This document shows positions 44,399 through 56,392 of a DNA stretch of 64,000 nucleotides, one piece after another. Under the pieces are notes generated by a model, which was not told the DNA's origin, searched no databases, and saw only the letters and a list, made by a program, of their open reading frames with translations. Within the stretch, counting starts at the first letter, position 1; each line of letters begins with the position of its first letter. Made by a program: the position numbers and the translations under genes. Source of the stretch: Limonium bicolor (Eukaryota; Streptophyta; Magnoliopsida; Caryophyllales; Plumbaginaceae); contig CM041776.1 of the NCBI GenBank assembly GCA_023374045.1, positions 319,139,925-319,203,924 of the forward strand, read 5' to 3'.

Positions 44399-47300
44399 AT
44401 GGAACGTGACTGGATGTACGGTGATCGAGGGGATCACTATGACAACATGTGAAGAGTTTTGCAAAGCGGCAGTGCAGCACAAGGACATGACAAAGGCGGA
44501 GAAAATACATGTCCTGTGTTGTGACTGCGGTGTAAGGAAATTTTCAACATTGGGGAAATTGAATTCCATCGAGAGGGAGACTCGCGGTTTCATGCCACAC
44601 TATAAGAGATGGATTTTTCATGGAGAAAGTGTTGAACATAATGTCGGGTCCTCGTACATTAATGAAAGGGAGAGGATGAGAACCGACCACACATTTGATT
44701 TTGTCGAGTCGGAACCGATCCCAAATGCTTCCGGAGTCAATGACAGTGAACCGACTTATCATGATGAGCAAATAATGGAGATGCTTGATAACGTTGAGAA
44801 TAATTTTGTCGATCGACCGGATGAGTATCAAAGGTTGTTGGACGCATCCAAGACGGCATTGTATCCTACGTGCACTAAGTACACGAAATTGACGGCTATA
44901 TTGAATTTGTTCAACCTGAAGGGAAGATATGGATTGAGTGACAAAGGTTTCTCGGCATTCCTCGAGCTGATTCATGATATGCTACCGGATGAGAATGGTC
45001 TCCCTACCACCACCTATGAGGCAAAGAAATGGGTGTGTCCAATGGGAGTAGAGTACAAAAAAATTCACGCGTGTCCAAACAACTGTGTGTTGTACAGGGG
45101 TGAATACGCACATCTGGACACTTGCCCGAAATGTCGTTGTCCCGGTATAAGCATAAAGATGGTGAGTACTCCTCCGTTCAAAAAAAGCCCTCCAGCTAAA
45201 TTACTGTGGTATTTGCCGATTATACCCAGATTCAAACGGTTGTTTGCGAATCCGAAAGATGCAAAGAACTTACGATGGCACGCAGAGGGTAGAAAGAGTG
45301 ATGAGAAATTAAGACATCCAGCAGATGGACCTCAGTGGAGAAACATCAATAGACGGTTCAAAGAACATTTTGGAGGTGAAGATAGGAATTTGAGGCTTGG
45401 GCTATGTACTGACGGGATGAACCCGTACGGCACATTAAGCAGTCAACACAGTACTTGGCCCGTTTTACTAGTGATCTACAATTTGCCTTCGTGGTTGTGT
45501 ATGAAACGCAGGTACATAATGTTATCACTTTTGATATCTGGCCCCAAGCAGCCAGGTAATAATATTGATGTATACCTCGCCCCATTGATTGATGATTTGA
45601 AGTTGCTGTGGAATGAGGGAACCGTTGTGTATGATGCTTATGCAAGGGAAAATTTCACGCTCAAGGCGTTGTTGTTCTGTACGGTCAACGATTTCCCTGC
45701 ATACGGGAACTTGTCTGGATACACTGTGAAAGGAACATTTGCATGTCCGGTGTGCGAGGATGACACATGTTCGGACCGTTTACAAAATTGTGGTAAGAAT
45801 GTTTACATGTGTCATCGACGTTTTCTACCTGAAGATCACCCTTATCGTAAGAAGAAGAAACTGTTCAATGGTGAGGCCGAGACTCGAGTGGCCCGTCTAC
45901 CTTTGACCTCTGAGGAAGTGTATGCAAAGGTTAAGGACATTGTGAACGTCTTTGGAAACACATCGAAACCGGCAAAGAACATTTGGAAAAAATGCTCTAT
46001 CTTCTGGGATTTACCGTATTGGCGTCACCTGCCTGTCAGACACTGTTTGGATTTCATGCACATCGTAAAGAATGTTGGTGAGGCAGTGAGTGGGACTTTG
46101 CTCAACATACCCGGCAAAACGAAAGACGGATTGAAAGTGAGAAAAGACATGCAAGCCATGGGTATAAGAAAAGAGTTACACCCACAGGAGAATGAGAGAC
46201 GAATATACCTACCTCCTGCATGCTACACACTTTCAAAGAATGAGAAGATCAGCTTCTGTAAATGTCTACACTCGGTAAAAGTACCGTCTGGATATTCTTC
46301 AAACTGGAAGAATATTGTATCAATGAAGGATTTGAAACTGTTAGGCATGAAATCTCACGATTATCATGTATTGATGTTACATCTTCTGCCAGTAGCAATC
46401 CGTGGGATATTGCCAAATGATGTCAGAAATGCGTTAACCAGATTGTGTTTCTTCTTCAATGCTGTCTGCTGCAAGGTAATTGATGTAAACTCTCTCGATG
46501 ATCTACAACGTGAAATTGTGGTAACATTATGTCAATTAGAGATGTATTTCCCACCATCATTCTTTGACATAATGGTGCACTTGATAGTCCACATTGTTCG
46601 AGAGATCCAATTTTGTGGTCCGGTCTACTTACGCTACATGTACCCTTTTGAACGATACATGGGTATTCTAAAGGGTAGAATGAGGAATAGATATCGACCA
46701 GAAGGGAGCATAATTGAAGCAACGGTGACTGAGGAAGTCACAGAATTTGTGACTGATTATCTGAATGAAGCAGAATCAATCGGTATCCCAAAACCAAGAC
46801 ACTACGGCAGATATAAAGGCAAAGGTGTCATTGGAAGAAAGATTGTGCAAGTACCAAGTCAACTGATTCATCAAGCACATCTGTTTGTGTTACAACACCT
46901 TGAGGCTGTTGAACCCTTCTTTGATACTCATATGAATGAGTTGAGACAACAAAATCCTACCAGAAACCATCTTTGGCTTACGAAAGAACAAAACCGACTG
47001 TTTGTCCAATGGTTCAAATATTATGTCTTTGAAAAAGCGTCATCAAATTCAGAAGTTCTCAATGAAGAAATCAGATTTTTGGCAATAGGACCTGAACCTA
47101 ATATTGTATCATTTGAGGGGTATGACATTAGTGGGTATACTTATTACACTGCACGCCAAGATGCTAAATCAATAAACCAGAACAGTGGAGTAAAAATAGA
47201 AGCGGCATTCAATGAGTACCACATCGGTAACCAGTCTCAACCAGTGAGGAGCTCCAGTTGGTATTACGGTGTTATCGAGGACATTTGGGAGCTAGACTAC

Positions 47301-47681
47301 CATATTGATTCGTTTTTAGTGTTCCGCTGCAAATGGGTGGACAACCGACGTGGAATCCAAAACGATGGAGGTCTTACCTTGGTTGATCTCACATGTGCCA
47401 GTTTTAAGGATGATCAGTTTGTTATGGGAAAAGATTGTGACCAAGTGTGGTATGTTCAGGATCCAAAAGACTCCAGATGGTCTGTTGTTCTTCCAGGTAG
47501 AAGACCGGTTCTGATTGAAAATGAAAATGAGGATGATGATGATGATGAGAATGAGACGATTGAAGGAACAACATTGTTTCCTACGGGGTTGCGGGATTTA
47601 AATGTTGATACTCAAAACGACTTGATTTATGCACGATCAGACCATGACGAGGGTTTTTGGGTTGATAACACCAAAACATAG
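44399..47681 (+). CDS. CACTA transposase (TNP2 family)
   Basis: About 1090 codons, open except at the very start. It cuts and moves the element by binding its ends. A natural start MERDWMYGDRGDHYDNM lies at 44399 in another frame and stops at 44450; a TG pair appears lost there, after which the long frame carries on with CEEFCKAAVQ. Domains (counting from the open frame at 44382): transposase-associated domain to about residue 85 (GFMPHYKRWIFHGES), TNP2 core about 290-550 (RWHAEGRK, RLGLCTDGMNPYG, DFPAYGNLSGY, WRHLPVRHCLDFMH), DUF4218-like about 655-785 (LKLLGMKSHDYHVLM, RYMYPFERYMGILK), DUF4216-like about 950-1030 (WYYGVIEDIWELDY). The tail is Asp/Glu-rich. Unbroken core suggests recent activity. 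Confidence 0.9.
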
Positions 47682-47788
47682 AAGTATTTATGGTAATGTT
47701 ATGTTTACTATTTTTCTTGACTTGTTCAACATTTGTCTTTACATTATAAATTCATCCAATTAATTTGACTAACTTATCTTTACTGCAG

Positions 47789-50700
47789 TGGCTGATCACC
47801 CTATGGACCAGCCCATTGAAGAAGCTGATCCTCATCAGAAGAGACCAGCAAAACGGGCCACACGAGGAGGAAAGAAGGGGAAGACAACTCACCCACCGGA
47901 GGATGAGGCTTGTCCATCACAGCAGGTGACAGAGCCACCAGCTTCCTCCTCCTCCGGACAGAAGGTGAAGAAGAGAGGTGCCACCCGTGCACTGAAGGCA
48001 ATAAAGGCCCCCCCACGAAGCCTTTGCAGTTCAATGAGTTCAACCAGCCATACGGTAATTGGAAGATGATTATACTGCATATGCTGGCCACCTGGTCAAG
48101 ACTTACTGCGACATAAATCACAATTGGAAGCAAGTGCCACAATCATTGAAGGACACTATGTTTGGGCTTCTTCAGGTGTGTTATTTTTTTATAATATGTT
48201 ATATGATTTTAGAGTTTCTCGTTACTTGTGTTACTAAATGACTAATAATTGTTTATGTAGAGTCGTTTCTGCATTGATCCTTCTCTTAAGGAGGATATCT
48301 GAAAAAAATGGGGCGACAGTTCCGCGACCATAGGAAAGGCTCTCTGACAAGTACATTCATGGTGCTGCGTATCAAGACCCTGAATCGGATGATGCAGAAA
48401 GAGGCGATGAACTGCCACCCTGGGAGGCGTACGAGGGCATCACTGAGGAGCAGTGGACGGTTTGTGGAGTATCGTCACACGCCAGAGTACCAGGTAGAGC
48501 TAATATTCAACGCTGTCTTTTATACATTTTGGCAGTTTTATTTGCTTATTTGTATCTTACACGTTACATATGTATTTGTAGGCGGTTCGTGCAAAACAGC
48601 AGGCAAATGCGAAGAAAAATCTATACCCACATCACTTAGGTGGTAAAAGCATTGCCGAACGCGTACCAGAGTGGGAGCAAAAGGGCTTGCTTCCAAGGAT
48701 GTGGCTCCTAGCGACAGAAGGATGAAGGTGTGGGAGTTCGAGTGCCAAAAAACTCGACGCCGGAAAATCCTCAGTACGATGATGCCACGAGAGAGATTAT
48801 AAATCAAATGGTGGTATCTAATTTCGGTCATAAGTTTAATATTTGTTTGTGTACCTGTATATTAATGAATTTTGTTATTTTTGTGTTTTATAGGAAGAGT
48901 TACACTCTCAAGTTACTGAGGGTTCTTGGGCTCCGAACAGACAATATGATCCCCTTTCTCGTGCTCTTGGAAAGGTGGATCATCCTGGTCGCGCTATTGG
49001 TTTTGGTGGACAAGTTGGTATCCGCCAAGCTTTTGGCAATCCGGGGTTTAGGAAAGGCTCACAAGGAAGGATGATCAGCTATGAGGAACATTTGAAGGTT
49101 ACTGCTGAGATGGAGCAGAGGCTTAGGCAGAATGTTCAGCAGTTGGTTGCAGAGGAGATGACTAAAATACGCTCACAGATGTGCAGTAGTCAGGAGGTGA
49201 CTAGACCAGCCCATGCACCATCAGCTGATAGGGAGGAGGGCACACCAGTACGGCAGAGTAGTGTGCAGTCGATAGATCCATATCCATATGCATCTATTAA
49301 GGTTTAGTCACATTAACTTAGAAAATAAATAATTTATTGTCATCTATTTACTTCGATTGTGTTCGTTTAACCCTTCTTTACTTAATGTTCAGGAACCCGT
49401 TTTATGCATGCTGTTCATGCCGATGGGAGGTGAGGATATTATGGTGGCGTGGGGTAAATTGTTTCCCTCATCTCGTACAGACACCGTCGGCGGTGAACCA
49501 CTACGGCAGGGGTATGTCCGGGTGCTTGTAGATGATTATGTGACAGAATATGCTGATGTTGCTATACCGGTACCTCTGGGACAGAGAAACATACTTCGCT
49601 CTGTTCAAACAGCTACAATCCAATGGCCGGGTACATGGGTCAAAATCTCGGGCCAGGTAAACACAATTAACGCTTACTCTAAAATTATAATTATCCGATA
49701 TTTCAATTAGTATATGGTTTAGAGTGAGTCACTTAAACTTAATTAATCAACAATTAGGAAAATGTCAAGTCGAAAAAAACTTCTAAAGGAAAAGGAAAAA
49801 GTGTTGCCACACCAGCTCTCACGGGGGCATCCTCCAATTTCATGATGAGACCTGCTTTAGTAGAGAAGAACATATTGGAGGGGTTGTCACAGAACATGAG
49901 ACTTCTGCACTCGGCCTTGTTGATGACGTCACCTCAGAGTGATAGGATCCAAGTGGAGGATAGCCGGGGTCTTTTTCACCACCACGAACCCGAAGGGCAT
50001 ACTCATCGTTCGATATATATATGTCCGACTTCGTTGATGTATTCAAGAGAGACTGGGTAAATGTGTCGATTCTGAAGTCAGCTAGCATGTGAGCGATCTC
50101 ATACCTTTTCCTATATTAATGAAATACTTGAATTAGTTTTTGTACTTTAACGTCATTCACTATGTTGTTGTCTTTATGGTACAGGCATGTGCATTCTAAG
50201 GCGATACGAGATCATCAGACTGACAGCTTCGGATTCCTATGCCCTGCTACTTGCTGTGAAGTGACTATGTCAATGGATCATGAAGGTCTTTTGCGGTACT
50301 TGACGAACACAATATTTGAATGTGCAGACAAGTCATACATTATGCTGCCATATTATCAAGGGTAAGTCATACTTCCATATCTTATTATATATGTTTTATT
50401 TATAAGTTATGTTATTTGTGTTATGATTTCAATTTTATTCATTACGTGAGCAGTCGTCATTGGTCGTTGTTGGTTTTGACCATGAAGTACCCGAGAGTCC
50501 TTGAGTTTGATTCACTTGGTACGAATGCCAAGAAGCCAGCAATAGCAGTGGCTCTAATGAAGTGAGCTATTTAAATTATACAACAATTGTCATAACTTAA
50601 TAAATTCTTTCGTTAAATTTGATTAATTTGTGTATTACATTCAAACTATTTATTTTGTATAGTGACTTCAAAGCTGCACTGCTTTCATTGGAAAAGCAAC

Positions 50701-51128
50701 CAAAGTGCATCCCTTGGACTGTAGTGAAGGTAGCTTTACTTATTTTGTGTAAATAGTTAACATGTTAATAGTAGACCTGCAAGTATGACTGATAACGTCC
50801 ATGTGTGAATGTATAGTGTCCAGTACAGCCTGGTGGATCAGAATGTGGTTACTATGTTATGAGGTTTATGCATGACTTAGTAGCATCATCCAAGTTTTTG
50901 CCAGAACACTCATTGGACAAGGTATAAAAATATCTTTAAAAGTCTTGGTTTATATGTATTTTTATTCTTTGTCATTGTTGGTGTAGTGTCTCATTAATTA
51001 GTACTATTCATTTTTCTTTGTTCAAGGCTTTCGAAGAACTCGTGGGCTTTGGACATTATGATGAGAGGCACATATCTGAAATCCTCGAGGATTGGGCAGA
51101 ATTTATCTCCATCGACATACTTAGTTGA
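47789..51128 (+). pseudogene. Second CACTA gene: transposase-24/DUF8039-like protein with Ulp1 protease domain
   Basis: About eleven exons by GT/AG reading: 47789-48175, 48261-48493, 48582-48728 and following, 48894-49305, 49393-49655, 49758-50090, 50186-50361, 50454-50560, 50663-50730, 50818-50921, 51028-51128. The middle part fits the En/Spm transposase_24 family (FNEFNQPYGNW, AKQQANAKKN … GGKSIAER, GRAIGFGGQVG) and the later DUF8039-like segment. The last five exons form a Ulp1 (SUMO-protease) fold: His in GRHWSLLVL, Asp in LEFDSLG, Cys in QPGGSECGYYVMRFM, so the His-Asp-Cys triad is kept. Frame breaks at about 48007, 48063, 48300 and 48465 fit lost single bases (for example in a run of C). 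SUMO cleavage is known for the domain; here it is inferred. Confidence 0.78.
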
Positions 51129-51458
51129 TTCCTCTTAATTTAGTTTGCGTTGAACGTTATTTGTGTTATTATGTATTTCATTAGATTGAAACGTAGTGAA
51201 TTGTATATTGTAATGGAGAGTGGTGTGGAGAGTGTGGTGAAGTGTACAACTAATCCTTATTTTTGTTATGAATTTTCTTGCTTTCTTGCATTTATTGATG
51301 CGTGTGTGCCGATGATTATGGCCGCTTTATGGGTTTATAGTATGCTACTGAGGCGCCCCACTGTGGTGGCAGCATTATACAATGTCTTTACAGGTTTGTT
51401 TAATTTTGTGGTGTATTTGGGTGCATTAATAAGCTGGAAAGGAAAAAAAATACTGTCT

Positions 51459-51556
51459 ATTTTGGCGGTTCTTTAGTAGGAACCGCCGAAATAGAGATGT
51501 CTATTTCGGCGGTTCTGGAACCGCAGAAATAGGCCCTTTACAACCGCAGAAATAGG
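51459..51556. repeat. Right subterminal hairpins of the CACTA element
   Basis: Two foldbacks (about 51459-51493 and 51500-51534) and one half-unit (51539-51556) with GGCGGTT/AACCGCC and AACCGCAGAAATAGG arms, matching the left end. The outermost half-unit again uses CCGCA. Confidence 0.88.
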
Positions 51557-51573
51557 CTGTTTTCCTACTAGTG

Positions 51574-52089
51574 TCATTAGTTGTATCTCTTTTATCTTAT
51601 GTCTTTGGTCCTAGGTTGAATTTATCCAACACCGACTTTTTTTAAGAGAGCCCTAATAATATTGTTTGACATGTCTTTTTCGCTGATGATCTCAATAAAA
51701 GATATGTTTGTCATTGTTTTACTTGGGAACTCTATCACCGCTACAAAATATATCTTGAATACCCTCATTTACTTGTTTATATCTTCTTTACCGCTCATCT
51801 CAATATAAGACACCACTTAAAATCAGGATCGTTGAAAATTATTATTGAGATATAAATGAGTGCTCGCCTGTGCTAGAAATTTATTGATCATATATGCGTA
51901 AAAAGATTATGTACAAAAAAACCCAAATTATCTTGTGTGTTATATTATATTTCACAACTGAATATGATTTTACTATACATGTTTTGCCCTCATCCCGCTT
52001 CTGGTAATTTACCTTATTGTGTATCTAAAATATAAGTCTGCTGCTCTAAAACTCATTCTCGGACTCAATTTTTCCAGAATGTAAAACGG
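51574..52089. other. AT-rich interval without genes
   Basis: No gene or repeat border recognised. Confidence 0.55.
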
Positions 52090-52441
52090 ATCTCTATTGA
52101 GAGAGCCCGCGGGGGTTAATGATTGGCGCCGCCCAATCATCATTCTATTCTCCCACTCGTCACCGCATCACACTCCATCTCCGCCGTCTACATTTTCTCC
52201 CCCCCCCCCAATAAAATCATGGCGTACCCCATCTCCTCCCTCGTATGTCTCACTTGCATGCTACAAATCAATATTACCCTCTCGCTCACGATACTGTCTA
52301 TTGCGCTCCTCACTGCAAACCATAATACCATAAAGCTACCGATTACTGAGCCAAAAAAAACAACGCATCTATAAATCACTAAACACACTTTCCTCCTCCA
52401 AACCCGTCGTCTTCCGCAGCAACTCAGAGCCCACTCCTCCA

Positions 52442-53060
52442 ATGGCACTTCCAGACCTCAATGTGATGATGCAGCTAGTAGAAAGGTGCCTAATCGGGAG
52501 ACTCTACCACCGATACGATATGGCACCATCAACCCTCCACATCACACTCTCAGAATCATTGGATCCTTCAACATTTGTAAAGCATCTTCATTCACCTTCA
52601 TCATCAAGTTTGAAGAGCTACAAGGTCTACTGACGGTTGTGATTCACGGACCATGGCTCGTGGATAGGGCTCTGTTTGCATTACAAAGGCTACAACCATG
52701 TCTTACAATTAAGGAACATACTTTTGACTAGATACCTTGTTGGGTGAGGATTTATGGTGTTCCACGAAGCACCTCATTCCATGCTTTGCCTCCAGGGTAT
52801 GGGAAATTCTCGGCTACTACACGGGCATTATGGAGGATCTTGAAGCACTCAACTATGATCATATGAGAATTCGTATCCTCATCAACCTTCACAAGCTGAT
52901 TATCAAGAGATTGTCAATGCTAATAAACAATAGGAATATAATCTTCTCCATCTTCTACGATGATATGCCTATATGTAGGAATTGTGGTGTCTTCACTCAT
53001 GCTTCGTCCTCCTACCATATCCAATCCTCTATTAAGGCATGTGTTATCGGATGAATATGG
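52442..53060 (+). pseudogene. LINE ORF1 relic: DUF4283 and zinc knuckle
   Basis: Begins MALPDLNVMMQLVERCLIGR; after a shift gives KFEELQGLLTVVIHGPWLVD (DUF4283 'VxxxGPWxxD' core), then WVRIYGVP, then a degenerate zinc knuckle CRNCGVFTH with the last cysteine gone. RNA-binding ORF1 of an L1-type element. Frame-broken several times. It continues after the hAT insertion with a basic Pro-rich region (54539-54838). Confidence 0.65.
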
Positions 53061-53137
53061 CATGCATCTATCCTCCAACAACCGGTTAGCTTCACTATAG
53101 TCCAAATTATCCAAGAATCCTGCGGCATGGATTATAC

Positions 53138-54483
53138 TAGACCTGGCGATTCGGGTCACTCGGTTCGGGTTCGGTTCGGGTCAATTTGCAGATATTCACT
53201 ATTCGGTTCGGTTTGGATCGGATCGGGTTATCTGGTTAAAATTAAATTTGGGTGACTTCGGTTGGGTTGATTTCGGGTTCGGGTGCTTTCGGTTCGGATT
53301 AGCCTCTACATTTTTTGGTTTTTTCGGGTTATGGGTCAAATTCAGGTGACTTACCGTGTTATGCTTAATTGACAAAAAATTTAAAGTACAAATTTAAGCA
53401 ACCTTTGTAACTTGTATTGATTCTCATATTTGGATCCAAGTTCTCTTAATATAGTGTTACTCTTGATGAAGATTGCTATTGTGTATTGGTTGGTTATACA
53501 TAACAAATTGGATGACAATATTTTTAATATTAATTTTTAACTATAGATTTATTAATTGTATCAACCAAGTATAAATTTATAATTTGGTGAATCAGTGATC
53601 AATATTTGGCAGTCGACGCCGAGTCTATCCCCCCCCCCCCCCAATGTTGTGTCTGTGCCTCCCGCCATCCCGCTCCCGTCACACCCCGTGCGTCCCGCGT
53701 CAGCGCCCGTCATCTCGAGCTAGCATCGTGCACCCATGCCAATCCATCATTACCTTGTGCATGTGCCCTTATGCGCCTGTCATCACTCGCGTCCATGACT
53801 TCATGTTGTGTGAGCGCCACCGATCATCGTCTCGCATGCGCGCCTCGTGCAGGCGCCTCTAGTAGCTTATTGCTCCCTTGCAGGGGTTGTCCCTTTATCT
53901 TCTTATTTTGTCAATCTTTTTACCCCTGATTTAATTTAATTATTCATACAAATATATTTACATGAGATGTAAGTTTTGTAATCTTTATTCTTTTGTGGTA
54001 TTAATAAGAAACCTAAGTAGTGATGTGATAATATATACACATACACATTTAAACCATTCCCAAGCTTAATATTGTAATTTTTATTTAAGTAAGGTGTAAG
54101 TTTTGTAATCTTTATTCTTCAACATCTACACATCAATTGTGGTTAGTATGAAAAGTTTATACTTTTTATTGGTTATACATAATCAAATTGGATGACAATA
54201 TTTTTAATATTAATTTGAAACAGAAGGATAATGGAAGTTTGTCTAGTTTCATGTGTGGTTTGGGTGAATTTGGTTCGGGTGAATTCAGTTCAGGTCAATT
54301 CGGTTCGGGTCAATTCGGTTCGGGTGGATTCGGGTACATCAAACTTTGGTTTTATTTGGTTTTGGTTTGGTTCGGTTCGGATTTTTAGGTCACATTTTGG
54401 GTCACATCATTCGGTTTAAATTTGGGTTCGGATCGGGTTGGATCGGATCGGTTTTCTGGTTCGGATCACCTTTGCCAGGTCTA
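53138..54483. mobile_element. Non-autonomous hAT-type element, 1346 bp
   Basis: Terminal inverted repeat TAGACCTGGC(G/A)A … TTTGCCAGGTCTA and a perfect 8-bp target duplication GATTATAC (53130-53137 and 54484-54491), which is the hAT hallmark. No transposase. Both ends carry (C)GGTTCGGGT repeats on the same strand. Two similar 50-base stretches inside (about 53490-53545 and 54165-54220) and a run of about 15 C at 53629-53642. Confidence 0.9.
53629..53642. repeat. Poly-C tract inside the hAT element
   Basis: Uninterrupted run of C, at the border of a C-rich 250-bp block unlike the rest of the element. Confidence 0.85.
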
Positions 54484-54491
54484 GATTATAC

Positions 54492-54843
54492 CAAACTTGC
54501 TAGGCTAAGAGAACCATATAATTTCAACTGATCTTCACTTGGCCATGCACAAGCGAAACCTGACAAATCCTTCAAGTCTTAATCAGTTACGCAAGAAGCA
54601 TTCGATCCAGGAAGATGCCCCTTTCCTAACTCTCACCCTTGGTCCACCTAACCACATTAGAATTCATGCACCTGCCCCTGAACATGGTCCTCTTGATCCG
54701 GTTATCCAAGGGGTCTCTCCGCTTCTCAGGAATGACGGGAGTGTTCCAAACATCAGCTCTTTGGGCAGGGGTAAAAGGCCACTTGTGCCCTCGCCAGATC
54801 TGATGATCTTCCAACCCCAGATCAAGAAATCACCAGGGGCCGG
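54492..54843 (+). pseudogene. LINE ORF1 C-terminal relic
   Basis: Open frame MAMHKRNLTNPSSLNQLRKK to KKSPGA, a Pro/Ser/Lys-rich tail typical for ORF1. It continues past the solo LTR at 56393 and ends with a stop near 56447. Confidence 0.5.
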
Positions 54844-56387
54844 TGTTGTGTGCAAAATAGTGGTGAAACTATCTTGCTAACTATGGGCAGTGAACCCAAT
54901 CATTGTAGTACAACAAGGTCGTATCCACAGGGACTTCGTAACTGTCTAGCTAATTATAAGCTTAGTAAATGTGCAAGAGGATATATACAAAAGTGCATAA
55001 ATGTAAATTGTTTTGGGAGTTTTGTTGGTTGGATAGATAAATCGGAAAACGAAGGAAAGCAGTAAAACTAGACTAACTAATCTAGGATAGGTGTAGCTCG
55101 GGATGGATATTTGCACCCGTCCTCCCTTTACTACCAATGGTCAATTCTCGAACTCATGGCTAAACAACGGGAACGCTAAACTAACTAATATCCTAATCAA
55201 GGTCTACTAATCCTAACCAACAGAATGGAACCTAGTGGATCTTCCAAGTACCTAGTCAATTGATGGCATTAAGCACAAATTCCCCTTAAGTTGCAGTGTA
55301 GTCTAATCTCGAAATCCTCGATATTAGAATGCACTGATTCAGTCCTCACGGTCTAGATTTCTATCTCAGAATCACATGTTGACAGAAATCCACAATAATG
55401 CTCAACTAATCGGTAGGCCAAACCAACCAGTTTAACACATAGTGCTAATTAATCAGCAACCTAGAATCTATCTCAGAATCTCATTTCAACAAATTCAAGG
55501 CAAACCAACCAATTTCACACAAAGATAACAAATTGGGCAAAACCCTCAACAAATCCCCAAATCATGGGTGACAAGTTCAAGAGCCACAAACACACAATCG
55601 TTATCGGTATTCAGCACACGAACTGAAATAAAACCATAAACGAGTTCAAGAATCTACAATGGAGTTTAGGGATTTTGGGGCAAAATCCCCAAATCCCAAG
55701 CTACAAGGAGACTACTCAAGCATTGAAGCTACAAAGGAGAGAAAGGAGGAAGAAATAGCCATTAATGGAGGTGGTTGAGCTCTTGAATGAGGTGAAATCC
55801 TCTCCTCTTCCTTCTCTTTTCTTCTCCTCTCTTTTTCTCTTCTTCTGTCGCCTCTACCGTCGCCTGGAGTCCAGGTCTCGACCTCCCTCTCTTTCCTCCT
55901 CTTTTCCCCTTTTAAAAACTGATTTCTGGGCAAATTTTACGACCGACCGGACTTGCGACCGGACTTGCAAGGTCGGTCGGAGTCAGTAGCGATTTTCGGA
56001 CGCGTTTTTAAGTTCGACCGGACTTGCGACCGGACTTGCAAGGTCGGTCGATTCCAGTAGCTTGTAAAAATGCAAATCTGGGCAAAATTTCGACCCGACC
56101 GGACTTGCGACCGGACTTGCAAGGTCGGTCGGAGTCAGCATAACTTCAAAACGCTGTATCTTCTTCGTTTTAACTCCGATTTTGGATCCGTTTGCGCCCA
56201 CGCGTTCCTCTCTTCGTCTACTTTACTCCTAGCTATGTTAATCCTCCTGTTTAAACAATAAATGTGTGAAACACCAATCAAACACAAAACTAGAGGAAAA
56301 CAAGCTAGAGTGGAGAAATGAGCATGAAAAGTGTTGATTAAACATATGAAATACACCCCTAAAACATGCTCATTTGGACACTCATCA
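54844..56387 (-). repeat. Solo LTR with GACCGACC hairpins
   Basis: A 1544-bp LTR with no partner: TGTTGTGTGC … ACTCATCA in plus orientation, bordered by the perfect 5-bp target duplication GCCGG (54839-54843 and 56388-56392). Left by recombination between two LTRs. Its minus-strand start TGATGAGTGTCCAAATG resembles, but is not the same as, the element B LTR start. Confidence 0.88.
55940..56131. repeat. Three GACCGACC/GGTCGGTC hairpins in the solo LTR
   Basis: At 55940-55979, 56015-56050 and 56091-56131, period about 75. The 3' arm TTGCAAGGTCGGTCG is as in element B; the 5' arm has CGACCGG in place of CGACCTTG, so the stems are shorter and another internal pairing (ACTTGCGACCGGACTTGC) is possible. 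Confidence 0.85.
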
Positions 56388-56392
56388 GCCGG

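Larger units (their letters stand above)
41870..51573 (+). mobile_element. CACTA (En/Spm-type) transposon, 9.7 kb
   Basis: Ends CACTAGTACAAAAATGG (left) and the inverse CCTACTAGTG (right), the CACTA signature. Flanking triplets are CCA and TCA, a 3-bp target duplication with one difference. Both ends carry hairpin-forming subterminal repeats. It encodes a TNP2-family transposase (44399-47681) and a second, spliced gene (47789-51128) ending in a Ulp1 protease domain, the usual two-gene plan. The 2.2 kb from 42216 to 44398 holds leader exons and introns without an evident coding frame. Confidence 0.93.

Noticed and set aside
51150..51476. 108-codon plus-strand frame after the Ulp1 exons
   Set aside because: Lies past the stop of the Ulp1 gene and runs into subterminal repeats; hydrophobic low-information sequence.
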